DNA of 64,000 nucleotides from Mangrovicoccus sp. HB161399 (GCF_013184745.1 NZ_JAATVU010000013.1:59655-123654); one strand, 5' to 3'. Shown: positions 1 to 7,922, counted from the first letter of the stretch. The notes: a model not told the origin generated them from the letters alone. Numbers and translations are program-made.

Positions 1-756
1 CTCGTGCTCCAGCCGCTGCTGCGAGACGGCCTCGTGCTTGTCGGCCTTCTGCTGTTCCTTGAGGCAGCGGGCGACGAAATCCATGTGCGCTGCCACGGCC
101 TCGCGCGCGGCGGTCGGATCGCGGTCCTGCAGCGCGCGGTTGATGTCGCCGTGCTGGGCCAGCAGGATGTCGCGGGTGGCGCGCTGCTTGAACATGATCT
201 GGCGGTTGTAGAACACGCCCTCGCGCAGCAGTTCGAACATCGAGCGCATCATGTGCAGCGTGATCACGTTGTGGCTGGCCTCGACGATGGACAGGTGGAA
301 TTCCGCGTCCAGCCGCGCCTCGTCGGCCGGGTTGCGCTTTCGGTGCGCCATCTCCATGCGGCGGTAGATCGTGTCGATCACTTTCAGGTCGGTATCCGAG
401 GCCATGCGCGCGGCGCGCTCGGCGGCCAGACCCTCCAGGTCGCGGCGGAAGTCGATATAGTCGAAGACCGCATCCTCGTTGGTGGAGAACAGCCGCACCA
501 GCGCAGGCGAGAAGGCGGAACCCAGCACCTCGGCGACGAAGACGCCCGAGCCCGCCCTCGCGGTCAGCAGCCCCTGGTCCTGCAGATGCGCCACTGCCTC
601 GCGGAGGCTGGGACGGGAGACGCCGAGCTTTTCGGACAGGTCGCGTTCGGCCGGCAGGCGCTCGCCCGGGCGCAGCACGCCGCGCAGGATCAGATCCTCG
701 ATCTGGCGGACCACCGCCTGGCTGAGCTTCTCCGGCTCTATGCGTCTGAATGTCAT
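1..756 (-). CDS. GntR-family regulator, FadR/PdhR type (3' end outside window)
   Basis: A one-component DNA-binding regulator, probably controlling uptake or oxidation of an organic acid; the ligand cannot be told from sequence. About 252 codons are visible and the frame runs off the left edge, so only the last few residues can be missing. Residues 10-75 form the winged helix-turn-helix with the GntR signature (LRPGERLPAERDLSEKLGVS, then RPSLREAVAHL). From about residue 90 an all-helical FCD ligand domain follows, with the family's metal-site pattern (D/E and H residues in FRRDLEGLAAERAARMA and DAEFHLSIVEASHN). The start is the ATG at 754-756. A perfect inverted repeat lies 14-25 bp upstream, suggesting autoregulation. 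The subfamily call is secure; the regulon is unknown. Confidence 0.88.
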   Translation of the reverse strand, partial: MTFRRIEPEKLSQAVVRQIEDLILRGVLRPGERLPAERDLSEKLGVSRPSLREAVAHLQDQGLLTARAGSGVFVAEVLGSAFSPALVRLFSTNEDAVFDYIDFRRDLEGLAAERAARMASDTDLKVIDTIYRRMEMAHRKRNPADEARLDAEFHLSIVEASHNVITLHMMRSMFELLREGVFYNRQIMFKQRATRDILLAQHGDINRALQDRDPTAAREAVAAHMDFVARCLKEQQKADKHEAVSQQRLEHE

Positions 757-769
757 TTGCCTGCCCCCG

Positions 770-781
770 ATCTGGTCAGAT
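770..781. promoter_or_regulatory. Candidate FadR-type operator upstream of the GntR gene
   Basis: ATCTGGTCAGAT is a perfect inverted repeat (ATCTG, 2-bp centre, CAGAT) just upstream of the regulator's start codon. FadR-subfamily regulators usually bind short palindromes with a TGGTC core, so this fits an autoregulatory site. A second palindrome, GTTATAAC, lies next to it at 782-789. The assignment is inference from position and symmetry. Confidence 0.45.
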
Positions 782-789
782 GTTATAAC

Positions 790-832
790 CGGAGCGGCCT
801 GCAGGGCAACGCCCTGCACGGAAACCGCTCCG
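790..832 (-). terminator. Two-tier hairpin downstream of the OmpA-like gene
   Basis: On the minus strand an 8-bp outer stem (CGGAGCGG with CCGCTCCG) encloses a second perfect 7-bp stem (GCAGGGC with GCCCTGC, 3-nt loop). It lies 24 bp past the stop of the OmpA-like gene. There is no long U run, so it may be a weak or processed terminator, or an mRNA-stabilising structure, separating that gene from the GntR gene downstream. Confidence 0.55.
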
Positions 833-855
833 ATTTCCTGACCGGGAGCGCAGGA

Positions 856-1509
856 TCAGGCCGTCGGGCGGATGATGACCTCGACGCGGCGGTTCTGCGC
901 GCGGCCCTCGGGGGTGAGGTTGGAGGCGACCGGCTGGTCCTCGCCCTTGCCTGTGGAGGTGATGCGGCCGCCCGCGACCCCGGCATTGACGAGCACGCCC
1001 GCCACGGCGCCTGCGCGGCGGTTCGACAGGTCGAAATTGTAGCCCGCCGAGCCGGTGTTGTCGGTATGGCCGACGATCTGGACCGTGGTATCGGGATATT
1101 GCTGCAGGTTGCGGGCGAGCGCCTGCAGGTCGCTGCGGCTTGCGGAAGAAACCGAGGCACTGTCGGTGGCGAAAAGCACGTCCTGCGGGAAATTCACCAA
1201 GAGGCTGTCACCGGTATTCGTGACGGTGATCGCATCGTTGCCGAGGTCGTTGCGCAGCGAGGCCGCCTGGCGGTCGAGATACTCGCCGATTCCCGCGCCG
1301 AGAATGGCCCCCGCCGCAGTGCCGATGGCGACTGCCTTCGGATCGCGGTCGCCCGCCACGACGCCGGCGATCGCCCCGGCCGCCGCGCCAGTCAGCGCGC
1401 CGGCATTGCGGTTCTGGTTGTCGGGATTGTTGACGTTGTTCATCAGGGCCGGGTCGCAGGCCGACAGCGTCAGGGCCGCGGTGGTCAGCAGAAGGGTCGC
1501 TCGGATCAT
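856..1509 (-). CDS. OmpA-family lipoprotein with glycine-zipper region
   Basis: A 217-aa outer-membrane-associated lipoprotein. A short signal peptide ends in the lipobox LSAC (Cys18). Residues 38-75 are Gly/Ala-rich (ALTGAAAGAIAGVVAG, then AAGAILGAGIGEYLD), a glycine-zipper segment of the kind that inserts in or packs against membranes. Residues 110-215 form an OmpA C-terminal peptidoglycan-binding domain, with the typical VGHTDNTGS and NFDLSNRRAGAV motifs that contact diaminopimelate. This architecture matches YiaD/Pal-like envelope proteins that tether the outer membrane to the cell wall. The ATG at 1509 was chosen because upstream in-frame codons would destroy the signal peptide. It has its own hairpin downstream. 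Confidence 0.88.
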   Translation of the reverse strand: MIRATLLLTTAALTLSACDPALMNNVNNPDNQNRNAGALTGAAAGAIAGVVAGDRDPKAVAIGTAAGAILGAGIGEYLDRQAASLRNDLGNDAITVTNTGDSLLVNFPQDVLFATDSASVSSASRSDLQALARNLQQYPDTTVQIVGHTDNTGSAGYNFDLSNRRAGAVAGVLVNAGVAGGRITSTGKGEDQPVASNLTPEGRAQNRRVEVIIRPTA

Positions 1510-1565
1510 GGATCGCCTCGTTGGTCGTTTTGGCGTCACTATAGACGAGCCGGCGGAAAACGAAA

Positions 1566-2441
1566 TCACTCCGCGGTGACCTCTGCGTGTGCATCGGCGC
1601 GGGCGCTCTCCCAGGCGAGGATCGCGCGCTTGACCGTCAGCCCCCAATGGTAGCCGCCGAGCCCGCCGGATTTCCGCAGCGCGCGGTGGCAGGGGATGAA
1701 CAGGCTGACCGGGTTGCGCCCGACCGCGGTGCCGACGGCCCGGACCGCCTTCGGATGGCCGATGGCACGGGCGATGTCGGAATAGGTGGTGACATGGCCG
1801 GAGGGGATCTGCAGCAGCGCCTCCCAGACCTTGATCTGGAACGGCGCGCCGATCAGGTGGAGCTTGCCGCCCCGGCCCTCGAAGGCGGCGCGGGCCAGCG
1901 CGCCGACCCGCGCCGGCTCCTCGGCGAAGCGTGCTGCAGGCCAGCGGGCAGCCATGTCCTCCCAGGCGGCCGCGCGGCCGAATTCCCCGCTGAAGGCCAT
2001 GCCGCAAAGGCCGCGGGCCGTCGCCATCGCGAGCGCCTCGCCGAACGGCGTGTCGATCCAGGCCCAGCCGATCTCCAGCCCCTCTCCCTTGCGCGCGTAG
2101 TCGCCGGGGCTCATCGCCTCCCAGGTCAGGAACAGATCGTGCAGCCGTCCCGCCCCGGACAGGCCGAGCGCATGCGCGGTGTCCAGCGTCGTGTGCCGCT
2201 CGGCCAGAAGCCGCCTTGCATGTCCGAGCGTCAGGTACTGCTGGTAGCGCTTCGGCGAGACCCCGGCCCAGGCCGAGAACAGCCGCTGGAAATGCGCGGG
2301 CGACATGCCCATCCGGCGCGCAAGGTCGTCCAGCGCCAGCACTTCGCCGCCCGCGCGGTCAATCTCCTCGATGGCGCGGCCGATGACGCCGTAATGGTAG
2401 TCTGTCTCGAGGGCGGTGTCGGGCATGGCTGGGTCCTGCAT
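1566..2441 (-). CDS. Ada-like AraC-type regulator / O6-methylguanine-DNA methyltransferase
   Basis: A 291-aa fusion of an AraC-type helix-turn-helix (residues about 15-115) and a methylated-DNA-protein cysteine methyltransferase (about 125-280). The suicide acceptor is Cys251 in the PCHR motif, preceded by the DNA-binding stretch IPSGHVTTYSDIARAIGHPKAVRAVG. It removes methyl groups from O6-methylguanine and probably also activates transcription. Unlike E. coli Ada it lacks the N-terminal zinc domain that repairs methylphosphotriesters, so it cannot sense damage in the classical way. Start: the ATG at 2441, or an in-frame ATG five codons later with AGGA before it. It lies downstream of the atp operon in the same direction but behind that operon's terminator. 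Confidence 0.9.
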   Translation of the reverse strand: MQDPAMPDTALETDYHYGVIGRAIEEIDRAGGEVLALDDLARRMGMSPAHFQRLFSAWAGVSPKRYQQYLTLGHARRLLAERHTTLDTAHALGLSGAGRLHDLFLTWEAMSPGDYARKGEGLEIGWAWIDTPFGEALAMATARGLCGMAFSGEFGRAAAWEDMAARWPAARFAEEPARVGALARAAFEGRGGKLHLIGAPFQIKVWEALLQIPSGHVTTYSDIARAIGHPKAVRAVGTAVGRNPVSLFIPCHRALRKSGGLGGYHWGLTVKRAILAWESARADAHAEVTAE

Positions 2442-2509
2442 TGGTGTCGGCCCATCCTATCCGCGCGCCCCGCCCCGCGCGACCCGGAGCTTGCGCCAAA
2501 TGCAGGAAG

Positions 2510-2534
2510 CCCCGCAGGGGGCGTCCCTGCGGGG
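2510..2534 (-). terminator. Terminator of the atp F0 operon
   Basis: On the minus strand CCCCGCAGGG and CCCTGCGGGG form a perfect 10-bp stem with a 5-nt loop, 31 bp beyond the atpF stop. The following bases are moderately T-rich (CTTCCTGCATTT). It separates the operon from the Ada-like gene. Confidence 0.75.
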
Positions 2535-2565
2535 TTCAGGAATGTCGCGGCGGCGGAGCGGCGGC

Positions 2566-3123
2566 TCAGTGCAGCTTGGACTTCACCTGGGTCAGGGCGT
2601 CCTCGAACAGCGCCTCGGACTGGGCCGGGGCCATCTGCTTGGCGATGACTTCTCCCGCGGCGGCAACGGCGACGTTGACGGCCTGGTCGCGGACTTCCTT
2701 GATCGCCTGGGCCTCGGCGGAGGCCAGCTGTTCCTCGGCGGCAGCCATGCGGCGCGCGATCGAGGTCTCCAGGTCCGCCTTGCCCTTCTCGGCGGCGGCC
2801 TTGGCTTCCCGCTTCGCGGTGTCGACGATCTTCTGGGCCTGCTCGGCCATCTCTTCCTGCTTGCGCTTGTAGGACGCCAGCAGGGCCTGTGCCTCCTCGC
2901 GCAGCGCCTTGGCCTCGTCGAGCTCGGAGCGGATCGAGTCCGCGCGCTTGTCCAGCATCTTGCCCAGGATGCCCGGCACCTTGAAGTACACGAGCACGGC
3001 CACGAACAGGATGAAGGCCAGCAGCACGACGAAGTTGGTGTTGTGCAGCGAGAAGAACGGGCCGGTGGCGGCAAGCGCCGGACCGGCAGCCAGCGAAAGG
3101 GCGAGTGCGATGATGCGGGTCAT
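2566..3123 (-). CDS. atpF: F0F1 ATP synthase subunit b
   Basis: Subunit b of the F0 peripheral stalk, 185 aa. It begins with a cleavable-looking leader (ending GPALAA), then one membrane helix at about residues 28-50 (NFVVLLAFILFVAVLVYF). The rest is a long charged Ala/Glu/Lys coiled coil that pairs with b' and holds the F1 head through subunit delta. It is the last gene of the operon and starts 4 bp after the b' stop codon, so the two are probably translationally coupled. Length and order match the atpIBEXF operon known from Rhodobacter. Confidence 0.95.
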   Translation of the reverse strand: MTRIIALALSLAAGPALAATGPFFSLHNTNFVVLLAFILFVAVLVYFKVPGILGKMLDKRADSIRSELDEAKALREEAQALLASYKRKQEEMAEQAQKIVDTAKREAKAAAEKGKADLETSIARRMAAAEEQLASAEAQAIKEVRDQAVNVAVAAAGEVIAKQMAPAQSEALFEDALTQVKSKLH

Positions 3124-3127
3124 GGTC

Positions 3128-3715
3128 TCAGCCTTTCACGCGGGTGTCGACGGCAGCGTCGATCGCGGCCTGGTCGGCCGACATGCCGAGCGCGGCAACC
3201 AGCGCGGCGGCGGTGTCCTTGGCGACGGCCTCGACGCTTTCCATGGCACCGGCGCGGATCTCGGCAATTGCCTTCTCGCTCTCGGCGGCCTTGGCGGCGA
3301 TCTCGTCATCCGCCTTGGCGATGGCGGCGTCGAGCTCAGCCTTGATCTCGGCCTTGGCCTCGGCAACGATCCGGGCGCTTTCGGCCTTCGCGTCCGCCAG
3401 GGCCTTCTGGTAGGCCTTCTCGGCTTCCAGCGCCTGGGCCTTCAGCTCCTCGGCGGCGGCAATGTCATTCGAAATGGTGCCGCGGCGCTCGGCCAGGATC
3501 ATGGCGATGCGCGGCAGCGCGATTTTGGACAGAATCCAGTAGATCGCGGCAAGCGCGACGATCAGCCAGAAAATCTGGTTGGCATAAGTCGTGAAATCGA
3601 GCTGCGGCATGCCGGCTTCGGCCGTCTGCAGCTCGGTCGGGTGCGCCACGGTCTCGCCGTGCAGGACGACGGCTGCACCATCCGCGTCGCTCAAGCCATG
3701 GGTCTCATTGGCCAT
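3128..3715 (-). CDS. atpX: F0F1 ATP synthase subunit b'
   Basis: The second, divergent stalk subunit found in photosynthetic bacteria and alphaproteobacteria, 195 aa. About 35 polar residues precede a single membrane helix (residues 46-65, [20 protein letters not shown]), followed by an Ala/Glu/Lys-rich coiled coil to the C terminus. It forms a b-b' heterodimer with the product of the next gene. The ATG at 3715 lies 86 bp downstream of the atpE stop. That gap, the widest inside the operon apart from the leader, holds a strong hairpin. Confidence 0.94.
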   Translation of the reverse strand: MANETHGLSDADGAAVVLHGETVAHPTELQTAEAGMPQLDFTTYANQIFWLIVALAAIYWILSKIALPRIAMILAERRGTISNDIAAAEELKAQALEAEKAYQKALADAKAESARIVAEAKAEIKAELDAAIAKADDEIAAKAAESEKAIAEIRAGAMESVEAVAKDTAAALVAALGMSADQAAIDAAVDTRVKG

Positions 3716-3750
3716 CTAGGGTCCTCCGGTCCGCCGTTGTCTCCACGGGC

Positions 3751-3768
3751 GGGCGCGCTGGCGCGCCC
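3751..3768 (-). other. Intercistronic hairpin between atpE and atpX
   Basis: GGGCGCGC and GCGCGCCC are perfect 8-bp arms around a 2-nt centre in the 86-bp gap between the c and b' genes. Without a U run it is unlikely to be a full terminator. It could stabilise the upstream atpE mRNA end, which would suit the much higher copy number of subunit c. Confidence 0.5.
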
Positions 3769-3801
3769 CCACCCGGTCGTAAGGATGATCGAGGGTCCGG
3801 A

Positions 3802-4038
3802 TCAGACGGCGAACATCAGGAGCAGGGCAACCAGGAACGAGAAGATGCCCAGTGCTTCTGCGAATGCGATGCCGATGAACAGGGTCGCGGTCTGGTCGGC
3901 AGCAGCGGAGGGGTTGCGCAGGGCGCCGGCAAGGAAGTTGCCTGCCACGTTGCCCACACCCATTGCGGAGCCGCCCATGCCCATGCAGGCCAGACCAGCG
4001 CCGATGTATGCACCCATTTGAACGATATCGCCTTCCAT
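3802..4038 (-). CDS. atpE: F0F1 ATP synthase subunit c
   Basis: The proton-carrying ring subunit, 78 aa, a normal length. Two hydrophobic helices are joined by the polar loop ALRNPSAA. Helix 1 carries the glycine-rich packing motif ([21 protein letters not shown]). Helix 2 carries the essential carboxylate Glu in [13 protein letters not shown]. There is no second ion-binding Gln/Thr set of the sodium type, so a proton enzyme is expected. The ATG at 4038 is preceded by AAGGAG in the right place. Confidence 0.97.
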   Translation of the reverse strand: MEGDIVQMGAYIGAGLACMGMGGSAMGVGNVAGNFLAGALRNPSAAADQTATLFIGIAFAEALGIFSFLVALLLMFAV

Positions 4039-4093
4039 AGTCGTATCTCCTTACGTCGGAAGTGGCAAATTGTCAGGTTTTCGGGATCGGACC

Positions 4094-4849
4094 TCAGTGG
4101 CCGGGATGCAGGGCATCCTTCAGGTACACGCAGGTCAGAATGGTAAAGACGTAGGCCTGGATGAAGGCCACCAGGACCTCGAGGCCGTACATCGCGGTGA
4201 TGGCGACGACCGAGAGCGGCGAGATCGCGGCGATTGCGGCGAAGCCCGCGAAGACCTTGATCACGGCATGGCCGGCCATCATGTTGCCCGCAAGTCGGAT
4301 GGAGTGGCTCACCGGGCGGACGAAGTAGGAAATCACCTCGATGAGCGCCAGGATCGGCCGCAGCGGCAGCGGCGCGGCGGTGACCCAGAACAGGCCGAGG
4401 AAATGCGTGCCGTGCAGGATGAAGCCCAGCACCGTCACCGAGATGAAAACCGCCAGCGCGAGGACCGCGGTCACCGCGATGTGGCTGGTGGTGGTGAAGG
4501 CCAGCGGCAGCAGGCCGAGGAAGTTCGAGAACACGATGAAGAGGAACAGAACCATGATGTACGGGAAGTACTTCACGCCGTCCTTGCCCGCGACGTCCTC
4601 GACCATCTTGTAGACGAAGCCGTAGGCCAGCTCGGCGATCGACTGGGCCCGGCCCGGGATCACCGCGCGGCCGCGCGCGCCGAGCACCATCAGCGCAGCG
4701 ACGCAGGCGACGGTGATCGCCATCCAAAGCGTCACGTTGGTGATCGTGTACCAGTGGACTTCGCCATCACCGAACAGCGGAACGACCTTGAACTGGTCCA
4801 TCGGGTGAAAGACAAGGCCGCCGCCTTCGGAATGGGCTGCATCCGCCAT
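4094..4849 (-). CDS. atpB: F0F1 ATP synthase subunit a
   Basis: The proton-channel subunit, 251 aa with five to six membrane helices. The conserved helix-5 region is present ([18 protein letters not shown]), including the essential Arg that faces the c-ring, as is the C-terminal helix [20 protein letters not shown]. It works with the c-ring in the inner membrane. The ATG at 4849 is preferred over an in-frame TTG at 4855 because GAGG lies 9 nt upstream of it. It is the second gene of the operon, between atpI and atpE. Confidence 0.96.
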   Translation of the reverse strand: MADAAHSEGGGLVFHPMDQFKVVPLFGDGEVHWYTITNVTLWMAITVACVAALMVLGARGRAVIPGRAQSIAELAYGFVYKMVEDVAGKDGVKYFPYIMVLFLFIVFSNFLGLLPLAFTTTSHIAVTAVLALAVFISVTVLGFILHGTHFLGLFWVTAAPLPLRPILALIEVISYFVRPVSHSIRLAGNMMAGHAVIKVFAGFAAIAAISPLSVVAITAMYGLEVLVAFIQAYVFTILTCVYLKDALHPGH

Positions 4850-4884
4850 GCTCAAGGTCCTCTTCTCTGTCGGGCCGCCGCCCG

Positions 4885-5238
4885 TTACGCCTCAGGGTCC
4901 GGGGACCCGCTTGTCTCTTTGCCGGCAGCGCGCGCCGCCTGGCGTTCCTTCTGGACCTCCTGCGCGGTGTGCATCATGGTTTTCACCCCGGCCGCGAAGC
5001 CCAGCAATGTAAACAGCACCAGCATCCAGGGACGCGTGCCGAAAATCGCGTCCAACCCCATGCCGATGCCGAGGCCGATCCCGAGACCGGCCACGAGTTC
5101 CGTCACCATCGTCCAGGCCATGTTGGCCTGGCTGTACTTGTCGTCCGCCCTGCGGGGCTTCGGCTCGTGCGTGCCGCGCAGAGCCTGAAGCCGCTCTTCA
5201 AGCTGGCGGAGCCGATCGCCGTCGCCCGGGTCCGTCAC
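4885..5238 (-). CDS. atpI: ATP synthase protein I (assembly factor)
   Basis: A 117-aa membrane protein heading the operon. AtpI assists assembly of the c-ring and is also linked to Mg2+ handling; it is not a structural subunit. A charged N-terminal part (about 40 residues) precedes two membrane helices (about residues 42-64 and 70-92, with [18 protein letters not shown] between them), then a charged tail. The start is a GTG at 5238 with a strong AGGGAGG Shine-Dalgarno. The operon promoter candidate lies 26-55 bp upstream. Confidence 0.9.
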   Translation of the reverse strand: MTDPGDGDRLRQLEERLQALRGTHEPKPRRADDKYSQANMAWTMVTELVAGLGIGLGIGMGLDAIFGTRPWMLVLFTLLGFAAGVKTMMHTAQEVQKERQAARAAGKETSGSPDPEA

Positions 5239-5263
5239 GAGAGCCTCCCTTGGAACTGGCGAC

Positions 5264-5293
5264 GTTGTAGGCGTTTATGGAACTGTTCGTCAA
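5264..5293 (-). promoter_or_regulatory. Probable promoter of the atp operon
   Basis: On the minus strand a TTGACG box is followed after 18 bp by TACAAC, a good sigma-70-like pair, 26 bp before the atpI GTG. This is the only convincing promoter in the gap between atpI and the divergent arsR-type gene. Confidence 0.6.
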
Positions 5294-5382
5294 TTGTCCG
5301 TGTCGGCATGCAACCCATTGAAAACATTGGCCGGTGAAAAGATGCGGCAGAACGCCCGCGGAAGAGTCCGCAAAATGCTAAT

Positions 5383-5398
5383 TCAACTGATCAGTTGA
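5383..5398. promoter_or_regulatory. Palindromic operator for the ArsR-type regulator
   Basis: TCAACTGATCAGTTGA is a perfect 16-bp palindrome 76 bp upstream of the ArsR-type gene. ArsR-family repressors bind short dyads of this kind, often with ACT/AGT arms, over their own promoter. The match to this regulator is inferred from position. Confidence 0.6.
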
Positions 5399-5474
5399 GT
5401 TTGCGCTGCCACAGCGGGGCCGTCGCGGCGTCAAGCGGCCTTCCCCGCCCCGGGCCGGAGCGCTAAGGAAGCAC

Positions 5475-5870
5475 ATGACCGATGACCCTCTCGACCTCGC
5501 CTTTTCGGCGCTTGCCGACCCGACCCGCCGCGCCATCCTCGCGATGCTGCTGGAGGACGACATGGCAGTGACCGACGTGGCGGCGCCGTTCGAGATGTCG
5601 CTGGCGGCGGTCTCCAAGCATCTCGCCATACTCGCGCGGGCCGGGCTGATCCGGCAGGAGAAGCGCGGCCGCGTGAAATGGTGCAAGCTGGAACCCGACG
5701 CGATGCGCGGCGCCAGCGTCTGGATGCAGGGGTTCGGCCAATTCGAGCCGGTCAACCTGGACGACTTCGAACGCTTCCTCGCGCAGGAGCTTCAGGACGC
5801 GGATGCGCCGGGAACCTGCGAGAGCGACTGGTTTTCCGGGGAAGACGGCGAGGCATTGCCGGAGAAGTAG
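5475..5870 (+). CDS. ArsR-family helix-turn-helix regulator
   Basis: A 131-aa winged-helix repressor-like protein. The ArsR core spans residues 5-95: ADPTRRAILAMLL at the start, then the recognition helix LAAVSKHLAILARAGLI and the wing with EKRGRVKWCKLEPDAM. This is the subtype usually encoded beside SRPBCC/AHSA1 proteins. It lacks the CxC metal site of ArsR and SmtB, so it probably does not sense arsenite or zinc. No SRPBCC partner lies next to it, which is unusual. A perfect palindrome upstream is its likely operator. The last 35 residues are acidic and unconserved. Confidence 0.88.
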   Translation: MTDDPLDLAFSALADPTRRAILAMLLEDDMAVTDVAAPFEMSLAAVSKHLAILARAGLIRQEKRGRVKWCKLEPDAMRGASVWMQGFGQFEPVNLDDFERFLAQELQDADAPGTCESDWFSGEDGEALPEK

Positions 5871-5873
5871 AAC

Positions 5874-5940
5874 ATGACAGCGGCGCGGCCTCGCTTTGGT
5901 GCGGTCTAGCCGCAGCGCGGGCCTTGCGCCGCTGTCATGG
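5874..5940. repeat. Long inverted repeat between convergent genes
   Basis: CATGACAGCGGCGC (5874-5887) and its exact reverse complement (5927-5940) form 14-bp perfect arms around 39 nt. The interior holds a smaller hairpin (TGCGG, TCTAG loop, CCGCA). It starts 4 bp after the ArsR-type stop, with the LysR gene convergent further right. It could be a bidirectional terminator or a small mobile-element remnant. There is no U run on either side. Confidence 0.55.
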
Positions 5941-6125
5941 GCCCCTCCTGGCCTCCCTGAAAACAGCGTTTAGCATATGAAAACCGGCTGCGACAGCGTG
6001 CTGTTGCCGGAATCCCCGTTTTTCTCCGACTTTTTGCCACTTGATCCCGTTTCGATTTGCGCCGCAGTCCGCAAACTGTTCCGTAAAATGATTCGAAACG
6101 AATATGTGCACTGCGGAAACTCCGC

Positions 6126-7031
6126 TCAGGCCAGCGTCCACGAATCGGCAGCGGACTTCAGATGCGCCAGAATCGCCTGGACCTTGGCGGTGCGGTGCAG
6201 GTCGACATGGGTCACCAGCCAAAGCGGCGCCGCCCATTCCGGCTTGGGCTCGACCACCTGGACCAGATCCTCGTATTGCGAGGCCTCCCAGCTGGCCATG
6301 AAGCCCAGGCCGATGCCGGCGCGGATCGCGTGCTTGACCGATCGCCCGTCGCTGCCGCGCATGACAATGTTCTGGCGCGGCACGTTATCTTCCATCCAGC
6401 GGTAGAAGGGCGCGCGGCTGTCCATGTTCTCGTAGCCCATGAACTTCTCCTGCGGCAGCTCCTCCTCCGGGATCGGCAGGGCGCGGCCGCCGAGATACTT
6501 CCGCGAGGCATAGAGCGCGATCTGGATCGTCGAATAGCGCTGCACGACATTGTCGGGCTCGTTCGGCGCAGTGCCTGCGCGGATCGCGACATGGGCCTCG
6601 CCGTATTCCAGCCGGAACACCCTGTCGCCGGTGACGAAGCGCACGGTCACGCCGGGATTGGCCATCTGGAATTCGGCCAGCACGGGTGACAGCAAAGGTG
6701 ACAGGGACTCGATGGAAGTGACAACCAGCTCGCCAGTGACGGAGTCCCCCCGCCCCTTCAGGCGGCTCGCCAACTGGGTGAACTGGTCGTCGGTCGCCTG
6801 CGCGACCTGCATCAGGTCCTGGCCGGCCTCGGTCGCCGTGTATCCGCGGGCATGGCGCTGGAAGAGCTTCGTCCCCAGCCGCTTCTCCAGCGAGTCGATA
6901 TGGCGGATCACCGTCGCATGGTGGACGCCCAGCACCTCTGCCGCGCCGGAAACCGTTCCGAGGCGCGCGACGTGATAGGCCGTCCGAATTTCATCCCAAG
7001 CATCGATAGACATATTGTGATGTGCACTCAT
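6126..7031 (-). CDS. LysR-family transcriptional regulator
   Basis: A 301-aa LysR-type regulator. The N-terminal helix-turn-helix reads TVSGAAEVLGVHHATVIRHIDSLEKRLG. The effector-binding domain (about residue 95 onward) contains RFVTGDRVFRLEYGEAHVAIRAG and a long glycine-rich hinge segment. The HTH lies slightly further from the N terminus than usual. The ATG at 7031 is taken as start; an ATG at 7013 is equally possible because neither has a strong Shine-Dalgarno. It is divergent from the gene for a small secreted repeat protein across a 144-bp gap, the usual arrangement for a LysR regulator and its target, so that protein is its most likely target. Confidence 0.87.
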   Translation of the reverse strand: MSAHHNMSIDAWDEIRTAYHVARLGTVSGAAEVLGVHHATVIRHIDSLEKRLGTKLFQRHARGYTATEAGQDLMQVAQATDDQFTQLASRLKGRGDSVTGELVVTSIESLSPLLSPVLAEFQMANPGVTVRFVTGDRVFRLEYGEAHVAIRAGTAPNEPDNVVQRYSTIQIALYASRKYLGGRALPIPEEELPQEKFMGYENMDSRAPFYRWMEDNVPRQNIVMRGSDGRSVKHAIRAGIGLGFMASWEASQYEDLVQVVEPKPEWAAPLWLVTHVDLHRTAKVQAILAHLKSAADSWTLA

Positions 7032-7175
7032 GAACAGAATTGCCGATAACCATGCATACTTTGTTCGCTGCTGCAAGGCCCCATCTGTTGGTCACAAGCG
7101 GCGCGGTGCCCCGACGGCACGCTGCCGCAGACATTCGACCCTGCCGCGATTACGGCCAACAGAAAGGAAGACATC

Positions 7176-7652
7176 ATGTTCCGCAAAGCAACGCTTGCCG
7201 CCCTCGCCATCGCCGCCACCGGCGCAGCCTTCTCGGCGCAGGCCAGCGACCAGCTGGCCACCTCGCTCGGCGTGCAGCCGGGCCAGTACACCACCTCCGA
7301 GCTGGCGCAGATCCGCGCCGCCAAGGAAGCCGGCGACAATACCCGCGTGAAGTTCCTGCTCTCGGGCGGCGCCGAACCGACCGGCGTCAACGGCAACGGC
7401 CAGCTGGCGCTGAGCCTCGGCGTCCAGCCGGGCGAATACACCACCGCCGAGCTCGTGTCGCTTCGCGGCGCGATCGAGGATGGCGACGCCCAGTCGCAGA
7501 ACTACATCCTGAGCGGCACGCAGCGCGTCACCCGCAATGCAACCGCATCGCCCGCAGCCGCGGACTCGCAGCTGGGCCAGCTCCTGCGCGTGGATGCCAC
7601 CCAGTTCAGCTCCGGCGAGCTGGGCGCGATGTATCTCGACGCGCATGACTGA
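7176..7652 (+). CDS. Small secreted protein with internal repeats, function unknown
   Basis: A 158-aa exported protein that I do not recognise. A signal peptide (residues 1-23, cleavage after SAQA) is followed by two and a half copies of a unit of about 50 residues. Each copy starts QLA.SLGVQPG.YTT.EL and continues through a helix-like stretch to a LLSG/ILSG end: copy 1 at about 26-64, copy 2 at 76-114, and a diverged partial copy at 132-158 (LRVDATQFSSGEL). No cysteines or catalytic motifs are seen. AAAGGAAG precedes the ATG. It ends in a strong terminator and is followed by a decayed copy of the same gene. A structural or surface role is only a guess. Confidence 0.8.
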   Translation: MFRKATLAALAIAATGAAFSAQASDQLATSLGVQPGQYTTSELAQIRAAKEAGDNTRVKFLLSGGAEPTGVNGNGQLALSLGVQPGEYTTAELVSLRGAIEDGDAQSQNYILSGTQRVTRNATASPAAADSQLGQLLRVDATQFSSGELGAMYLDAHD

Positions 7653-7696
7653 CCGCTGGCCGGCGGCCCCGGCCGCCGCGCGCAGCCGCAATTTTC

Positions 7697-7727
7697 AAGG
7701 GCGTCCCGTTCCGCGGGGCGCCCTTTT
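7697..7727 (+). terminator. Intrinsic terminator of the secreted-repeat gene
   Basis: A 10-bp GC-rich stem (GGGCGTCCCG with CGGGGCGCCC, one G-U pair) with a short loop, flanked by AA before and TTTT after. It lies 44 bp past the stop codon. The terminator at 8457-8487, behind the decayed copy of the gene, has almost the same design. Confidence 0.85.
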
Positions 7728-7922
7728 CGCACGGCGCCTTCATCCCGAGGCGGATCACGGCTGAAAGACGACCTTCTGACTGTGATGCGCACCCGTGAAC
7801 AAAGCGGAGGTCAATCGCCGGCGGCCAAAGCCCCGCGCCAAGCACATAGGTCAATGGCGCAGACGTCGAGCCGCCAGCCACGGCGCGCCGTCCGGAACGC
7901 CGGACAAGGGAAAGGCAGCGCC

